Assembly: GCA_900546415.1 (NCBI GenBank)
Contig: URCY01000011.1
Span: forward strand, 1-35,864
Direction: 5' to 3'
DNA length: 35,864 bases
Source of the DNA: an uncultured Eubacteriales bacterium
Lineage (GTDB): Bacteria; Bacillota; Clostridia; Oscillospirales; Oscillospiraceae
Below, in pieces: positions 34,110-35,864 of the stretch. The translations under genes were made by a program, and so were the position numbers. The first letter of the stretch is position 1, and each line of letters starts with the position of its first letter. The notes under the pieces are model-generated. The model did not search any database, was not told where the DNA came from, and was given only the letters and a program-made list of their open reading frames with translations.

Positions 34110-35047
34110 AAATTACTGCTGAATATCTTCATGAGAAGTGGAACGCCTTCAACTACTATGACGGAGGATACATACAGATTGAGGTGAAACACGCCCTTGA
34201 ATGGCACGTTGGCTACAAGGAGATTGACCAGAAAGCCTTGGTGATTATTTCACAGAATGAGCCGGAACTTCTGCCGTCTTCCAAATCAATTGTTGTAACC
34301 AAGGGCCGCCGCACAGACGGACGATGGACTCTTTCCTTTGTGCTTATGCGCAATGAACAGGACAGCGTTTTTGAATTGTTGTGCGCGGATTTGATCTCTT
34401 ATTCTCAAACAGCAGATAATGAGATTTCTGCTTTGAATTTAACAGTGCGGCGCTTTAAGCAATGGAACAAACTGCTTGAGCATCAAAGAAAAAGCCTGAT
34501 GGATGAGAGTAACCGCAAAGGATTGCTTGGCGAGCTTATCTATCTGTGCGAAGTGATTGATGCCGGATATCCAATTCTGCCGGCGGTTCAAGGATGGGTC
34601 GGCCCGGATGGTGCTGATCAAGACTTTGTGTACGCAGACAACTGGCATGAGGTGAAATCTGTGGGTGTATCCGCAGATTCTGTGAAAATTTCTTCTTTGG
34701 AGCAGCTTGCAAATACCGATCCTGGAGAGTTGGTTGTGATGCTTATTGATAAGTGTGCACCAGAACACAGCGGCGCAGTGTCACTTGGAGAGCAGGTAGA
34801 TCACACTTTCAGACGGGTGCATGAAAACGATGACGCCTATTCCCTTTTGGAAAGCAAGCTGATGCGCTATGGCTTTATCGATCTTCCTGAGTATAGGGAG
34901 CAAAAATATGTATGCTCGGGGGAAATGCATTTCCGCGTAGACGCGGATTTCCCAAGGCTGACATCAGATAATGTCGTTCCGCAGATTATCGAGGTACAAT
35001 ATTCAATTAGTCTGGCCAGTATTGAAGACTGGCGGGTGGAGGGTTAA
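34106..35047 (+). CDS. PD-(D/E)XK nuclease-fold protein (DUF4420)
   Basis: The 313-residue product has its nuclease motif at about residues 167-195: GWVGPDGADQDFVYADNWHE followed by VKSVG, giving D...E-V-K with all catalytic residues present. The preceding helix GLLGELIYLCEVI supplies the usual E. DUF4420 proteins sit in restriction-like defence loci with Z1, AIPR, a MutL-like ATPase, Vsr and Dcm. Full length. It begins in the stop of the upstream remnant and ends just before the AIPR/DUF2828 chimera. Confidence 0.8.
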   Translation: MKITAEYLHEKWNAFNYYDGGYIQIEVKHALEWHVGYKEIDQKALVIISQNEPELLPSSKSIVVTKGRRTDGRWTLSFVLMRNEQDSVFELLCADLISYSQTADNEISALNLTVRRFKQWNKLLEHQRKSLMDESNRKGLLGELIYLCEVIDAGYPILPAVQGWVGPDGADQDFVYADNWHEVKSVGVSADSVKISSLEQLANTDPGELVVMLIDKCAPEHSGAVSLGEQVDHTFRRVHENDDAYSLLESKLMRYGFIDLPEYREQKYVCSGEMHFRVDADFPRLTSDNVVPQIIEVQYSISLASIEDWRVEG

Positions 35048-35048
35048 C

Positions 35049-35597
35049 ATGGATGCGCAGGAATTCAGAAAGGATTTTCTCGAAAATGTAAAAGCAGAGG
35101 CTGCTGCCACTGGTGAGGGTTCCTGCGCAGCCTTTGTTGGCTCTATGGCGCAGTATCTTGTTGAAGCGGAAGTCTTGCCGGACTTCACTCCTGCTTTCTA
35201 TACAAGTACAACATCCAAGAGAAATGTGGAAGCGGTCTTTGATCTGATCTTGGATGCGGCAGTGCGCAACAATGTCCCGCAAGAAGAGCTGCCCGAGACT
35301 TTGTATCTGATTTCGGATATGGAGTTCAACGCCTGCGTTCGAAATGCATCTGTGTCTAATTTTGCCAGTGCAAAGCGCAGATTTGCGGAGCATGGGTACA
35401 GATTACCTCAGATTGTCTTCTGGAATGTTGCGAGCCGGAACAGCAATCAGCCCGTGACAAAGAACGAGCAAGGCGTTGCCCTGGTTTCCGGATGTACGCC
35501 GCGTCTGTTTTCCATGGTGGCAAGCGGAGACCTTTCCCCTTACTCTGTCATGATGGATATCATAGAGTCAGAGCGGTACGCAAAAATTTCAGCATAA
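35049..35597 (+). pseudogene. Chimeric frame: AIPR N-terminus joined to DUF2828 C-terminus
   Basis: Residues 1 to about 53 (MDAQEFRKDFLENVKAEAAA, then TGEGSCAAFVGSMAQYLVEA, EVLPDFTPAFYT) match the start of AIPR abortive-infection proteins as I know them. From about residue 56 (KRNVEAVFDLILDAAVRNNV, PETLYLISDMEFNAC, then QIVFWNVASRNSNQPVTKNE, GVALVSGCTPRLFSM, ESERYAKI) it is the C-terminal end of a DUF2828/TROVE-vWA protein. The vWA metal motif (DxSxS), which lies earlier in DUF2828, is missing. The frame is intact across the join at about 35205-35215, and GGTGGAGGG precedes the ATG. Neither half is complete, so function is doubtful. Confidence 0.7.
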
Positions 35598-35633
35598 AGA
35601 AAAGGCGGTACCTACCGGTATCGCCTTTTCTTT
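35597..35633 (+). terminator. Terminator of the defence remnant
   Basis: AAAGAAAAGGCGGTACC and GGTATCGCCTTTTCTTT pair around a short loop; it begins at the last stop. Confidence 0.9.
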
Positions 35634-35717
35634 CATATGAATAATCTCAGGGCAGGCCAAACGAAGAACACCCAGAATCTGGACAGGCATGAATTGATAA
35701 CAAAAAAACAATTATAT

Positions 35718-35752
35718 GAGGTGACGAACAAAATCGCCACCTCGTTTTGCTT
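35718..35752 (+). terminator. Second terminator-like hairpin
   Basis: GAGGTGACG and CGCCACCTC with an 8-base loop, then TTTTGCTTTT. No gene was seen between the two terminators. Confidence 0.6.
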
Positions 35753-35765
35753 TTCTACAAACCTA

Positions 35766-35819
35766 TTGCATTTCTTTTTTGCCTGAGTATAATAACATTA
35801 TGGGATTTCAAATCCCATA
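35766..35819 (+). promoter_or_regulatory. Promoter with a perfect palindromic operator
   Basis: TTGCAT (35766-35771), 16 bases, TATAAT (35788-35793). The palindrome has arms TATGGGATTT (35799-35808) and AAATCCCATA (35810-35819) around a single C, right at the expected transcription start. Confidence 0.75.
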
Positions 35820-35838
35820 TAGAAACAGAGGTGCTGAT

Positions 35839-35864
35839 ATGAGAACAAAGAATCAAGAAACTCT
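35839..35864 (+). CDS. Start of a gene cut by the window edge
   Basis: ATG at 35839 with AGAGGTG upstream; only MRTKNQET is visible. The operator at its promoter suggests a regulator or a repressed gene; identity cannot be told. Confidence 0.4.

Overview
The window looks like a piece of a GC-rich Clostridia genome, most likely an Oscillospiraceae/Ruminococcaceae-type gut anaerobe. Pyruvate-phosphate dikinase, NrdR, YmdB, a DUF6514-type protein and a Gly/Cys-rich small protein fit Firmicutes, and the mobile genes resemble Tn916/Tn1549-type elements of gut Firmicutes. No taxon below this level can be fixed from the sequence.

Positions 1-17.5 kb are ordinary high-GC chromosome. They hold a Gly/Cys-rich small protein, a MobA/MocA-like nucleotidyltransferase divergent from a three-subunit molybdenum hydroxylase (xanthine dehydrogenase type), a dihydropyrimidinase/hydantoinase downstream of nrdR and a polysaccharide deacetylase, and a DUF6514-like gene. 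A tatD gene and the ymdB-like/sbcD-like/sbcC-like cluster (GTGA and 8-nt overlaps) follow, then ppdK. The gaps between genes carry hairpin arrays, a repeat family of about 130 bp and a MITE-like element of 162 bp.

From about 17.6 kb the base composition drops and the content becomes accessory. A first mobile-element remnant (about 17.6-25.4 kb, + strand) has a gene-free region packed with hairpins, then parA-parB and a run of element proteins. Several genes here are joins of two unrelated proteins: lipoprotein leader / helicase-methylase fragment / SpaA-like surface protein; a CD1108-like N-terminus / large serine recombinase C-terminus; and two more likely joins. No relaxase, VirB4 or VirD4 is left, so this is a deletion derivative. 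Next come a GNAT acetyltransferase, a stand-alone tRNA-binding domain, a metallophosphoesterase relic and a five-repeat zinc-ribbon protein with a degenerate nuclease-like tail (25.5-28.8 kb).

A second, Tn916-like module (28.9-33.9 kb, mostly - strand) has a tyrosine integrase, an excisionase, a helix-hairpin-helix-like protein and a sigma-like factor. The sigma gene has an elaborate leader: leader peptide, intrinsic terminator, mini-ORF and a hairpin that hides the ribosome binding site. Set into the module on the + strand is a likely toxin-antitoxin pair (DUF3990-like ADP-ribosyltransferase fold plus an Xre protein) under a strong promoter with two identical palindromic operators.

The right end (33.9-35.6 kb) is the stump of a defence locus: a C-terminal remnant (possibly of a Z1 protein), an intact PD-(D/E)XK (DUF4420) nuclease, and a chimera joining an AIPR N-terminus to a DUF2828 C-terminus. 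A new gene with a perfect palindromic operator begins at the edge.
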